A DNA stretch of 64,000 nt from CAYVTM01 sp964454645 (GTDB lineage: Bacteria > Bacteroidota > Bacteroidia > Sphingobacteriales > Sphingobacteriaceae). The position numbers and the translations under genes are program-made. The notes below the pieces were generated by a model. It was not told the origin of the DNA, searched no databases, and saw only the letters and a list, made by a program, of their open reading frames with translations. Location: contig CAYVTM010000005.1 in NCBI GenBank assembly GCA_964454645.1, forward strand, positions 62,001 through 126,000, read 5' to 3'. Positions 36,698-44,844 of the stretch are shown here, in pieces (positions within the stretch are counted from its first letter, which is position 1; the number at the start of each line of letters is the position of its first letter).

Positions 36698-37399
36698 TCA
36701 GAAAAAATTTCGACTATCCGTTACTAATTTCAGTCCGTTAAACAATCCCTTATCGAAATCAATTTTGTTTGCTTTTACAGCTATAGGAAAAAAGTTTTCG
36801 TTACTCGATACCATTTTAAGCTTCTGCTGAGCAATTATACTGAAGCCCAGTTTACCATTCGCAGCCTTATTTAAATCGGCAATGAAATTTGATTCCAGAT
36901 TAAAATCGGTTTCAATTTCCACCACTAAATTTCTTGCGAATACTGTTCCTGAAATCACTAAAATGTTATTTCGATTAGCATTTTTAAGCAATACCGGATT
37001 GGGATGCGTAAAATCAGCTTTTGTAAAATAATTCGTAAGCTCGCCGGTTGGGATAACTCTGGTATAGGAATTATCGTAGCTGATAGAAACATTTTTACCC
37101 GACTTTATTTTAGCTGAAATTTCAAAAGCCCCTACCCCGATAGATTTCAATATTTCTTCCAAAAGAGAAATTCCGATAAAAAAATTGTAATCATCTCTTT
37201 TACTTGTATTGACACTTAATGCACGGTCTTCTGTTTCCGATAAAACAACCATACTTTTAAACGCATGGTTAATATGTAAATAATATAATTCAGCTTCATT
37301 AAACGCTTTTTTTAGCCATAACTGAAGCGGTTTATGGTTTCTTACGGGCCCCTCGATTAAATCGTAGCCCTGTTCACGTAAATATGCGGTAAGTTTCAT
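36698..37399 (-). CDS. Possible bacterial gasdermin-like pore protein; otherwise unknown
   Basis: A protein of 233 residues from the ATG at 37399 (an ATG at 37471 would add 24 poorly convincing residues). By eye it follows the pattern of bacterial gasdermins: an N-terminal helix and strand YLREQGYDLIEGP, then PLQLWLKK, a loop, FFIGISLLEEILKSIGVGAF, a long beta stretch SAKIKSGKNVSISYDN, VIPTGELTNYFTKADF, and a late strand region ILVISGTVFARNLVVEIETD. A short amphipathic C-terminus after KANKIDFDKG could be an inhibitory tail. It has no signal peptide and no cysteine, so the N-terminal palmitoylation seen in characterised members is not possible. No caspase- or trypsin-like protease gene is adjacent. 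This is a recollection-based match without a search; an unknown Bacteroidota family is the alternative. Confidence 0.45.
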   Translation of the reverse strand: MKLTAYLREQGYDLIEGPVRNHKPLQLWLKKAFNEAELYYLHINHAFKSMVVLSETEDRALSVNTSKRDDYNFFIGISLLEEILKSIGVGAFEISAKIKSGKNVSISYDNSYTRVIPTGELTNYFTKADFTHPNPVLLKNANRNNILVISGTVFARNLVVEIETDFNLESNFIADLNKAANGKLGFSIIAQQKLKMVSSNENFFPIAVKANKIDFDKGLFNGLKLVTDSRNFF

Positions 37400-37404
37400 G
37401 GCTC

Positions 37405-37412
37405 CAAAATTA
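37405..37412 (-). promoter_or_regulatory. Candidate -7 element of the gasdermin-like gene
   Basis: The minus strand reads TAATTTTG, an exact TAnnTTTG match only 5 bases ahead of the ATG at 37399. It would give a near-leaderless transcript, as at prfB, and argues for the shorter reading frame. Confidence 0.4.
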
Positions 37413-37562
37413 TACCCTGATCGTATGGTTTTTCGGTAACGTCCCGTTGACAGATGGTTTCTGGACTCCATCTATTTCATGGGTAGATAGGGTATGAAAA
37501 AGTTTCCCTGAAATTTATACGGATGAAAGAAAATTGTGTTCCATGCAAAACAAAGAAATAGC

Positions 37563-37598
37563 AAAAAAGGAGCAAACTTTTCAGAGTGCTCCTTTTTT
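37563..37598. terminator. Bidirectional intrinsic terminator
   Basis: AAAAAAGGAGCA and TGCTCCTTTTTT form a 12-base stem around a 12-base loop. It ends the small lipoprotein gene on the minus strand 20 bases behind its stop, and separates it from the gasdermin-like gene. Confidence 0.85.
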
Positions 37599-37618
37599 AA
37601 ATCGTGTAAGACTAATTA

Positions 37619-38182
37619 TTATAAATTAGCTTTTGCTTTGATACTTGCTGTTACGGTTACTTTAACATAACGAGTTGCAGTAATCGGACTTGCTAAAGTA
37701 CCATTAGCTCTCAACATGAATTGAGGCAACATTAGGTACGGAGCTAAGTCAGCAGAGCTATTTACATCTAGATCGAAAGCAACTGAACCTGTAGGGATAC
37801 TTGTTTTGGTAGCAATGCTAATTTCAGAAAGTCCTGCAGCAGAAATAAAAGTTTCTACCCCGGAAATTGCATCAAAACTTTCAGTTGATGCCGTAGCACC
37901 GGTACTGTCGGTTACAGCCATGAAATTGATAGAGGTAAGTTTTACCTCTTCAATATCGTTTACACTTGCACCTTCTGCACTTAATACTTGCTCTAAGTTT
38001 CCATCAAGAACAACTGTATCCAAATTTTGAGGACCTGTTTCACTCATTGGATCTACCTTTAATACTTGCGTTACTGTGTATGGTACAGAAATACTTGCAC
38101 CATTTTCATCACAAGAAGTAAATAATAGTGATCCGAATGCTAAAGACAGCATTACGAACCCTGTCAAAAATTGTTTTTTCAT
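37619..38182 (-). CDS. Small lipoprotein of unknown function
   Basis: I do not recognise this 187-residue protein. It has a clear lipoprotein signal ending at Cys24 (LLFTSCDENG). The mature part is low in aromatic and basic residues and rich in Ser, Thr, Val and Ala. It reads as beta strands, with regular strand-like stretches such as EVKLTSINFMAV and RYVKVTVTASIKA at the end. Such proteins in Bacteroidota are often surface or outer-membrane lipoproteins. It has its own promoter and terminator, so it is a single-gene unit. Confidence 0.8.
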   Translation of the reverse strand: MKKQFLTGFVMLSLAFGSLLFTSCDENGASISVPYTVTQVLKVDPMSETGPQNLDTVVLDGNLEQVLSAEGASVNDIEEVKLTSINFMAVTDSTGATASTESFDAISGVETFISAAGLSEISIATKTSIPTGSVAFDLDVNSSADLAPYLMLPQFMLRANGTLASPITATRYVKVTVTASIKAKANL

Positions 38183-38213
38183 AAAAATAAAATTGATAAT
38201 AAGTTTAGTTCGC

Positions 38214-38221
38214 CAAAGGTA
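38214..38221 (-). promoter_or_regulatory. Candidate -7 element of the small lipoprotein gene
   Basis: The minus strand reads TACCTTTG, an exact TAnnTTTG match 31 bases ahead of the ATG. Confidence 0.5.
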
Positions 38222-38307
38222 TGTAAATAATTAGATAATATCACTGAAAAAATAAGCTATATTGTATTTAGAGCAAGAATCCATCTATTTTAGCTCAAAA
38301 TACCTAT

Positions 38308-39462
38308 TTATGGGTACATCCTGATACATTCATTTATATAAATATGCATATCCCCGGGGTGCGTATCGCCCCTAGGTTCAGGCCTTTGCTTACCTAAACG
38401 TACAATAATCATGTTTTTTGAAGGAATTACAATAATATATTGCCCCAAAATCCCTCTGCAATAAAATGCTTCTACGCCTCCTTCATTATACAGCCACCAT
38501 TGATACCCGTAAAATGTGCATGGCTCGCCCCGGGCATCCGGTATCATACTGGGTTCTAAAGATTCCTTTACCCAGGCAGGAGAAACAACTTTACGCCCTT
38601 CCCAATAGCCTTTATTCTGATATAACTTCCCAATTCTTGCAAAATCACGGGCATTGGAATAAAAGCAACAATATGCTTTCTCATCCCCTTCTTTACGGTC
38701 GAGGCTCCAACGTGCCGGATGCACGGCACCCAATTTCGACCATACTTTTTCGGAAGCATATTGCGACATCTTTTTCCCCGTAGCCGAACGCAGCACCATT
38801 TCCAGCAATTGCGTATCTCCACTTTTATAACTGTATTGAGTCCCCGGTGCTACATTTACTTCTAATGAATTTATCAGCTTACGAAGATCCGTTCCATAAT
38901 ACGCATCGGTAGTATGATTGAAAGGGGTTGAGTAAGATTCCTGAAAATTCAACCCCGATGCCATCTGCAAAACATTCTTAATGGTAATGTTTGCTTTCTC
39001 ACCCGAATTAAATTCAGGAACATAATAAGCTACAGGATCATCAACGCTTGTAATATGCCCTTCATCGATAGCAATGCCGATTAATAAGGAAACAACACTT
39101 TTTGCAACCGAAAAAGAATTGGAATAGGACGATTCGCTATAGCCATCCCAATATTCCTCATGGCAAATCGAATCGTCTTTAATTACTAAAAATGCTACCG
39201 ACTCATATTCTTCTAATATATTTCTGAGGGTATCCGTTAATTTCTGTTGATTGTATCGCTCAGAAATTTTCCAGTCCTGCACAGCACTATTGTTCTTTAC
39301 TTCCGAATATTCAAATATATCCAGATCATCGATGTTTGCCTGTTGATAGATCAGGGCTTTATAGATATAAGTATGGCCGCTCACCCATACGGCAATATTT
39401 GCTAATACAAAAAGAATCAGCAGTACAATAAGGCTTTTAAACAGAATGTTTTTTATCTTCAT
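38308..39462 (-). CDS. Serine hydrolase of the class C beta-lactamase/penicillin-binding-protein fold
   Basis: A membrane-anchored or exported hydrolase of about 384 residues. A hydrophobic segment at about 8-28 anchors it. The active-site SxxK motif is SVAK in NSFSVAKSVVSLLIG near residue 120. The second motif, usually YxN, reads YSYKSGDTQLL near 214, so Tyr is kept but Asn is replaced by the Ser/Gly context. A GILGQYIIV stretch near 345 sits where the third motif is expected. Related enzymes include DD-peptidases, esterases and 6-aminohexanoate-dimer hydrolase, so the substrate is open. The ATG at 39462 starts one base past the lipB stop; an earlier ATG (39471) overlaps lipB. Confidence 0.82.
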   Translation of the reverse strand: MKIKNILFKSLIVLLILFVLANIAVWVSGHTYIYKALIYQQANIDDLDIFEYSEVKNNSAVQDWKISERYNQQKLTDTLRNILEEYESVAFLVIKDDSICHEEYWDGYSESSYSNSFSVAKSVVSLLIGIAIDEGHITSVDDPVAYYVPEFNSGEKANITIKNVLQMASGLNFQESYSTPFNHTTDAYYGTDLRKLINSLEVNVAPGTQYSYKSGDTQLLEMVLRSATGKKMSQYASEKVWSKLGAVHPARWSLDRKEGDEKAYCCFYSNARDFARIGKLYQNKGYWEGRKVVSPAWVKESLEPSMIPDARGEPCTFYGYQWWLYNEGGVEAFYCRGILGQYIIVIPSKNMIIVRLGKQRPEPRGDTHPGDMHIYINECIRMYP

Positions 39463-39463
39463 A

Positions 39464-40165
39464 TTATACATCGATTAGGTTCATTTCAAAAAGTTCGGCT
39501 ATCGTTTGTTTCAAAACACCCGATACTTCCTTAAAATCTAAGGTATATCCCAACTCTTTTTGCATGGAAGTTACGGCTTTATCATCGATCCCGCAAGGGA
39601 TAATATTCTGAAAATAATCAAGATCAGCATTTATGTTAAATGCAAAGCCATGCATGGTTACCCAGCGGCTGCAACGTACACCCATAGCACAAATTTTTCG
39701 GGCTTTATTCATGTCCGTGTAATCTACCCACACACCGGTAAGTCCATCGATACGCCCGGCAGAAATAGAATACTTTCTGAGCGTGAGAATAATTGCTTCT
39801 TCCAGTAAACGCAGATATTTATGAATGTCGGTAAAAAAATATTCCAAATCGAGTATCGGGTACCCCACCAATTGCCCCGGACCATGATAAGTAATATCTC
39901 CGCCCCTGTTGATTTTATAAAAAGCCGCCTGCTTATTTTTTAATCCTTGTTCATCAAGTAAAAGATGTTCCATCTTTCCGCTCTTTCCCAATGTATATAC
40001 ATGCGGATGTTCACAGAAGATAAGATGATTTTGGGTAGTTTGTTGAATTTCTGCAGTACGGTTCTCTGCTTTTATTTTCAGATTCTTGCCGAACAAACTT
40101 TCCTGCCGGTCCCATGCCTTCTGATAATCGATGAGGCCCCAATCACGAAATAGTACATCTGCCAT
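39464..40165 (-). CDS. lipB: Octanoyl-[acyl-carrier-protein]:protein N-octanoyltransferase LipB
   Basis: Moves the octanoyl group from ACP to lipoyl domains, the first step of lipoate synthesis. The 233-residue protein has the substrate-pocket motif RGGDITYHGPGQLVGYPI near 88, the catalytic Lys in KICAMGVR near 155, and the acyl-accepting Cys in IIPCGI near 190. The lipoyl synthase gene lipA is not adjacent. It is the first gene of a two-gene unit with the serine hydrolase. Confidence 0.95.
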   Translation of the reverse strand: MADVLFRDWGLIDYQKAWDRQESLFGKNLKIKAENRTAEIQQTTQNHLIFCEHPHVYTLGKSGKMEHLLLDEQGLKNKQAAFYKINRGGDITYHGPGQLVGYPILDLEYFFTDIHKYLRLLEEAIILTLRKYSISAGRIDGLTGVWVDYTDMNKARKICAMGVRCSRWVTMHGFAFNINADLDYFQNIIPCGIDDKAVTSMQKELGYTLDFKEVSGVLKQTIAELFEMNLIDV

Positions 40166-40220
40166 AAGTATTTTTTATGCTGATAAATAAACCCGTAAAC
40201 ATACGGTTGTGTTTGGAAAG

Positions 40221-40228
40221 CAAAGCTA
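40221..40228 (-). promoter_or_regulatory. Candidate -7 element of lipB
   Basis: The minus strand reads TAGCTTTG, an exact TAnnTTTG match about 55 bases ahead of the lipB ATG. Confidence 0.45.
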
Positions 40229-40262
40229 CGAACTTTAATCATTCAATAAGAAATTGTACACA

Positions 40263-40619
40263 ATGGCTTATCATAATGATTTAGGTCAACTTGGGGAAGA
40301 ATATACCAAAGGATATCTCGAACGGAAAGGATATCAGATTGTGGATGTGAACTGGAAGTATAAACACTTGGAGATTGATGTAATTGCCATCGACAGGGAT
40401 GAACTTGTGTTTATAGAGGTGAAGACGAGATCGGATAATACCTTTGGTAACCCCGAGTTGTTTGTGACAAAGGAAAAAAGAAGAAATGTAAAAAAGGCAG
40501 CCCGGGCTTATCTCGAATCCGGCGACTTCCAGGGGGAAGTCCGCTTCGATATCATCTCCATCCTTTATCAAAGGAAGGAAGTAAAGGAGATTAAACATTT
40601 TGAAAATATATTTTTCTGA
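40263..40619 (+). CDS. YraN/UPF0102 family nuclease-fold protein
   Basis: A protein of about 118 residues of the Holliday-junction-resolvase-like fold. The motif set is complete: GEEYTKGYLERKGY, EIDVIAIDRDELVFIEVKTR with the catalytic Glu/Asp and ExK, and a basic helix. The biological role of YraN is unsettled; links to DNA repair or recombination are proposed. I use the ATG at 40263. The TTG at 40254 would add three residues. It lies between the divergent lipB and prfB. Confidence 0.85.
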   Translation: MAYHNDLGQLGEEYTKGYLERKGYQIVDVNWKYKHLEIDVIAIDRDELVFIEVKTRSDNTFGNPELFVTKEKRRNVKKAARAYLESGDFQGEVRFDIISILYQRKEVKEIKHFENIFF

Positions 40620-40779
40620 AAGATTCACCTTAAGTTTCTATCCAGGAGCCGTCAATTCGTCTTATCTGAGATTGACAAAAGATCTGATCGTATATTTCCG
40701 TCCCAAATCCTCTAAAAATCTCGTTCGTATTCATTCTCTACACATGATTTAATGATTATTAAATTAATCTGTATTTTGT

Positions 40780-40787
40780 TACTTTTG
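40780..40787 (+). promoter_or_regulatory. Candidate -7 element of prfB
   Basis: TACTTTTG is an exact TAnnTTTG match ending 4 bases ahead of the prfB ATG, giving a very short leader. Confidence 0.45.
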
Positions 40788-40791
40788 CCAC

Positions 40792-41869
40792 ATGACTACA
40801 GAACAAGTAAAGGATTTAAGGGACAGAGTAGCAGCCCTGAGGAGGCATCTTTGACATTGATGCGAAATTAACTGCTATTTCCGAGGAACAAGAAAAAACC
40901 ACCGCAGCCGAATTCTGGGCCGACAATAAGGAAGCCGAAAAAATTCTGTACTCCATCAAATCGAAAAAAGTATGGACAGAAGCCTTTGCAAAGGTAAATT
41001 CCATCGTCGAGGACACACAGGTACTATTTGATTTTTATAAAGAGGGCGTCGCTACCGAAGCAGAGATGCAGGTGCAAATGAATACTGCTATCGCAGCCGT
41101 TGAGGAGCTTGAATTCAAAAACATGTTAAGTGCAGAAGAGGATCAGCTCAATGCGGTATTAACCATTAATGCCGGCGCAGGCGGTACCGAAAGCTGCGAT
41201 TGGGCATCTATGCTGATGCGTATGTATATCATGTGGGGAGAGAAAAACGGATATACCGTTCGTGAAATCGATTATCAGGCAGGTGAAGGAGCCGGAATAA
41301 AATCCTGTACACTTGAGTTTGAAGGGCCTTTTGCTTATGGCTATTTAAAAGGTGAGAATGGAGTCCATCGCTTGGTACGTATATCACCTTTCGACTCCAA
41401 TGCCCGAAGACATACCTCTTTTGCTTCCGTTTATGTTTATCCTTTAGTTGATGATTCGATTCAAATCGAAATTAATCTGGCGGATGTATCCTGGGATACT
41501 TTTCGCGCCGGGGGTAAAGGTGGACAAAATGTAAATAAAGTTGAAACGGCAGTGCGATTGAAACATGCCCCGTCCGGAATCATTATCGAATGTCAACAGG
41601 AGCGTTCGCAATTACAAAATAAAGAGAAGGCTTTAAAAATGTTGAAGTCGCAATTGTATGAGTTGGAATTGCGGAAACGAAACGAAGCCAAGCAAGCTGT
41701 AGAAAGTAACAAGAAAAAAATTGAATGGGGTTCACAAATTCGTAATTATGTACTCCATCCTTATAAATTAGTAAAAGATTTACGTACAAATTTCGAGACC
41801 TCAAATGCACAGGCGGTGCTGGACGGGGAACTAAATGAATTCATCAAAGCTTATCTGATGGAATTCTAA
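40792..41869 (+). CDS. prfB: Peptide chain release factor 2, expressed through a programmed +1 frameshift
   Basis: Reads UGA and UAA stop codons and releases the peptide. Codons 1-20 (from ATG 40792) end with CTT and an in-frame TGA at 40852. After a +1 shift translation continues at GAC 40853 with DIDAKLTAISEEQ to the TAA at 41867, about 358 residues in all. The peptidyl-transferase motif is GGKGGQNVNKVETAVRL (GGQ). The anticodon-like element that in E. coli RF2 is SPF reads SPFDSNARR. Autoregulation follows from the family: scarce RF2 raises frameshifting at the TGA. No other indel is seen. Confidence 0.97.
40840..40855 (+). promoter_or_regulatory. Programmed +1 frameshift signal of prfB
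   Basis: AGGAGG at 40840-40845 is a perfect Shine-Dalgarno-like sequence 3 bases ahead of CTT TGA C. The layout is the same as in E. coli (AGGGGG TAT CTT TGA C). The slip occurs at CTT. Confidence 0.95.
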
Positions 41870-41946
41870 AACAGAATTTGTGCTTATATTTTGTAAATTA
41901 AGCCAGTTATTATAGCTTTATAACCAAACCTTAAAATTTAATTAAA

Positions 41947-43062
41947 TTGAAAATCTGTGTACCTAAAGAGCTCAGGGAACGCGAAAATCGTGTAGCCCTG
42001 ACGCCTACAGTTGTAAAACAATTAGTGAGTGCCGGATATGAAGTTCATATCGAAACCGGTGCCGGGCTAAATTCTTATTTTGACGATGCATTATACCAGC
42101 AAGCCGGTGCAACGCTTAGCGATAAACAAAAAATTTATTCCGAAGCGGATGTCCTCTTAAAAGTAAATGCCCCTACTCCGGAAGAAACTGCATTGATGAA
42201 GAAAGCTTCCGTATTAATCTCTTTCATGTGGGCAGCAACCAATAAAGAATTAGTGCAGGCCTGTGTAAATGCAGGAATATCGGCCTTCTCGATGGATGCT
42301 ATCCCACGTATCTCCAGAGCTCAAAAAATGGATGCGCTAAGCTCGCAGGCAAACCTTGCGGGTTATAAATCGGTATTGATGGCTGCGAATGAAATCGGAA
42401 AAATATTACCCATGATGACTACGGCCGCGGGCACTATCCGTCCTGCAAAAGTTGTCATTTTTGGTGCGGGTGTTGCCGGACTGCAGGCCATTGCTACCGC
42501 AAAACGTCTGGGAGCTGTTGTTGAAGTTACCGATATACGCCCTGAAACAAAAGAACAGGTAGAGTCCTTAGGCGGAAAATTTATTGAAGTAAAAGGTGAC
42601 GACAGTGTGAAAATGGAAGGGGGTTATGTAAAAGGAGTATCCGAAGAATTTTTGAAAAAACAACAGGAACTGGTAAGTAAACACGTGAAAGAAGCCGATA
42701 TCGTCATTACAACCGCGTTAATCCCGGGAAAAAAAGCACCTGTATTAGTTACCGAAGAAATGCGTAAATCCATGCGTTTCGGATCGGTGATATTGGATAT
42801 GGCTGTTGAACAGGGAGGAAACGTTGTGGGGAGTGAAGTAAATAAAACCATTGTTAAAGATGGAGTAACGATTATCGGTGAAAGTAATATTCCCAGCTTA
42901 CTTCCGATGAATGCCAGCGACCTGTATGCAAAAAACATTCAAACATTTTTGCAACATCTATCCGATAAGGATCAATTCAAATGGGAGATGGACGAAGAGA
43001 TTACCAAAGGTTCTTTAATCGTACATCAGGGAGTTGTTGTACACCCATCCTTAAACAATTAA
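41947..43062 (+). CDS. pntA: NAD(P) transhydrogenase subunit alpha, part 1 (NAD-binding domain)
   Basis: Soluble NAD(H)-binding domain I of proton-translocating transhydrogenase, which makes NADPH from NADH using the proton gradient. The 371-residue protein has MKICVPKELRERENRVALTP at the start (shown in part) and the Rossmann motif VVIFGAGVAGLQAIATAKRLGA near 173, with the AlaDH/PNT signature. It begins with TTG; the N-terminus aligns with the family, so I accept it. The membrane part is encoded separately downstream, giving a three-gene form common outside enteric bacteria. Confidence 0.94.
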   Translation: MKICVPKELRERENRVALTPTVVKQLVSAGYEVHIETGAGLNSYFDDALYQQAGATLSDKQKIYSEADVLLKVNAPTPEETALMKKASVLISFMWAATNKELVQACVNAGISAFSMDAIPRISRAQKMDALSSQANLAGYKSVLMAANEIGKILPMMTTAAGTIRPAKVVIFGAGVAGLQAIATAKRLGAVVEVTDIRPETKEQVESLGGKFIEVKGDDSVKMEGGYVKGVSEEFLKKQQELVSKHVKEADIVITTALIPGKKAPVLVTEEMRKSMRFGSVILDMAVEQGGNVVGSEVNKTIVKDGVTIIGESNIPSLLPMNASDLYAKNIQTFLQHLSDKDQFKWEMDEEITKGSLIVHQGVVVHPSLNN

Positions 43063-43086
43063 TTTTAAAATGATCAATCGAAAAAT

Positions 43087-43395
43087 ATGACAGATATATT
43101 AGCTTTTTTAGCACAAAACGAATTGATGATTTACTTCATCATTCTTTCCATTTTTGTCGGAGTAGAAGTGATTGGCAATGTACCAACGGTTTTACATACC
43201 CCGCTGATGTCGGGAGCCAATGCCATTCATGGTGTTGTTATTGTTGGTGCCATCATCGTTATGCTCAACACCGAAGCAGATAATTATGGACTTTTAGCCC
43301 TTGGCTTTTTAGCCGTACTGCTTGGTACATTAAATGTTGTTGGTGGTTTTGTTGTTACCGACCGAATGTTGGAAATGTTTAAAAAGAAAAAGTAA
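43087..43395 (+). CDS. NAD(P) transhydrogenase subunit alpha, part 2 (membrane domain)
   Basis: A 102-residue protein with about three membrane helices forming half of the proton channel. The stretch VIGNVPTVLHTPLMSGANAI near residue 28 is the family signature. It lies 24 bases behind pntA and 8 bases ahead of pntB. Other annotations call it PntAB or PntA2. Confidence 0.93.
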   Translation: MTDILAFLAQNELMIYFIILSIFVGVEVIGNVPTVLHTPLMSGANAIHGVVIVGAIIVMLNTEADNYGLLALGFLAVLLGTLNVVGGFVVTDRMLEMFKKKK

Positions 43396-43403
43396 AAAGA
43401 ATT

Positions 43404-44786
43404 ATGGAACTACTATACATTAAAGCCATTGCCTATATCATAGCCTCCGTTACTTTTGTAATCGGTCTGAAAATGATGAGTAATCCCAAGTCGGCACGGA
43501 AAGGAAATCTATATGCCGCGGGTGGAATGACTTTGGCCATTATCGCTACTATCTTTTGTAATGAAAATACTGTTAGCCCCGTTATTTATATACTGATATT
43601 CGCAGCGATTTTAATCGGTACAATAATCGGTTGGCTTGCAGCCAAACGTGTACAGATGACGAAGATGCCGGAGTTGGTATCGATGTTTAACGGTATGGGT
43701 GGAGCCTGCGCGGCTTTAATCGGACTGATGGAGTTTCATCACTATGTAGGTGATACTGCAAAAATCGGGACCATCATTGCCGGAATGATTATCGGAAGTG
43801 TTTCCTTTTCCGGTAGTATCATCGCCTATTTAAAATTAAATGGTACGATGAAAAATCCGATCCGTTTACCAAACTACAACATCATCAATACCATCATGAT
43901 GTTAGTCGTTATTGGTTTTGGTGTATGGATAACCGCAAGCGGTAGCGGATCCGTCACCTTATTAAGCTTATTATTTGTATTAGCATTAATATATGGGGTG
44001 ATGTTTGTTGTACCGATTGGCGGAGCAGATATGCCTGTTGTTATTTCTTTGCTCAACTCTTTCACCGGTTTGGCAGCAGCATTCGGCGGATTTTTATACG
44101 ACAACAAAGTAATGCTTACCGGTGGTATTCTTGTAGGTTCTGCAGGTACCTTATTGACAATTGTGATGTGTAAGGCAATGAACCGTTCCTTATTCAGTGT
44201 TATTTTCGGAGCATTCGGCGAAAGTACCGCTGCAAGCAATACCGATGTTAAGGGATCGATTAAAGATATTCAAACTACCGACCTTGCCGTATTAATGAAT
44301 TATTCGAAAAAGGTTGTGATCGTTCCCGGTTACGGATTAGCAGTTGCGCAAGCACAGCATGTAATCCACGAACTGGAAATGCTGCTCGAAGAGCGCGGCG
44401 TGGAAGTAAAATATGCGATCCATCCGGTAGCCGGACGTATGCCCGGACACATGAACGTATTATTAGCCGAGTCAAATGTGGATTACAGCAAGCTGATAGA
44501 AATGGAAGAAATCAATCCGGAGTTCGATCAAACAGATGTTGTACTGGTAGTAGGTGCAAACGATGTTGTAAACCCTGCCGCTAAATCCGATCCTTCTTCT
44601 CCCATTTACGGAATGCCTATTCTGGAAGTTGATCGTGCAAAACATATTATTGTAAACAAACGTTCTATGAGCGCCGGTTATGCCGGAATTGATAACCTGC
44701 TGTTCTACGACGAAAAAACAAATATGTTTTTCGGGGATGCCAAAAAAGCATTGACGGATCTGGTTGCCGAGTTAAAAACTTTATAA
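43404..44786 (+). CDS. pntB: NAD(P) transhydrogenase subunit beta
   Basis: Carries the rest of the membrane channel and the NADP-binding domain III. The 460-residue protein has about eight N-terminal helices, then from about residue 280 a soluble domain with VVIVPGYGLAVAQAQHVI, the GRMPGHMNVLLAES loop and VVLVVGANDVVNPAAKSDP that closes over NADP(H). It ends at a clear terminator. Confidence 0.96.
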   Translation: MELLYIKAIAYIIASVTFVIGLKMMSNPKSARKGNLYAAGGMTLAIIATIFCNENTVSPVIYILIFAAILIGTIIGWLAAKRVQMTKMPELVSMFNGMGGACAALIGLMEFHHYVGDTAKIGTIIAGMIIGSVSFSGSIIAYLKLNGTMKNPIRLPNYNIINTIMMLVVIGFGVWITASGSGSVTLLSLLFVLALIYGVMFVVPIGGADMPVVISLLNSFTGLAAAFGGFLYDNKVMLTGGILVGSAGTLLTIVMCKAMNRSLFSVIFGAFGESTAASNTDVKGSIKDIQTTDLAVLMNYSKKVVIVPGYGLAVAQAQHVIHELEMLLEERGVEVKYAIHPVAGRMPGHMNVLLAESNVDYSKLIEMEEINPEFDQTDVVLVVGANDVVNPAAKSDPSSPIYGMPILEVDRAKHIIVNKRSMSAGYAGIDNLLFYDEKTNMFFGDAKKALTDLVAELKTL

Positions 44787-44799
44787 AACTCGTTTTATA

Positions 44800-44836
44800 A
44801 ATGGCATGTTCAATGAAGGGCATGCCATTATTTTTC
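44800..44836 (+). terminator. Intrinsic terminator of the pnt operon
   Basis: AATGGCATG (44800-44808) and CATGCCATT (44821-44829) form a 9-base stem with a 12-base loop, followed by A and five T residues. It starts 13 bases behind the pntB stop. Confidence 0.8.
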
Positions 44837-44844
44837 TTCCGGGA

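Noticed and set aside
38308..39462. Serine hydrolase as the activating protease of the gasdermin-like protein
   Set aside because: It has the SxxK penicillin-binding fold and is anchored outside the cytoplasm, separated by a terminator and another gene; it is not a caspase- or trypsin-like protease.
40792..40855. Apparent frameshift or pseudogene at the start of prfB
   Set aside because: The stop lies at the well-known +1 programmed frameshift site with AGGAGG and CTT TGA C, so the gene is intact.
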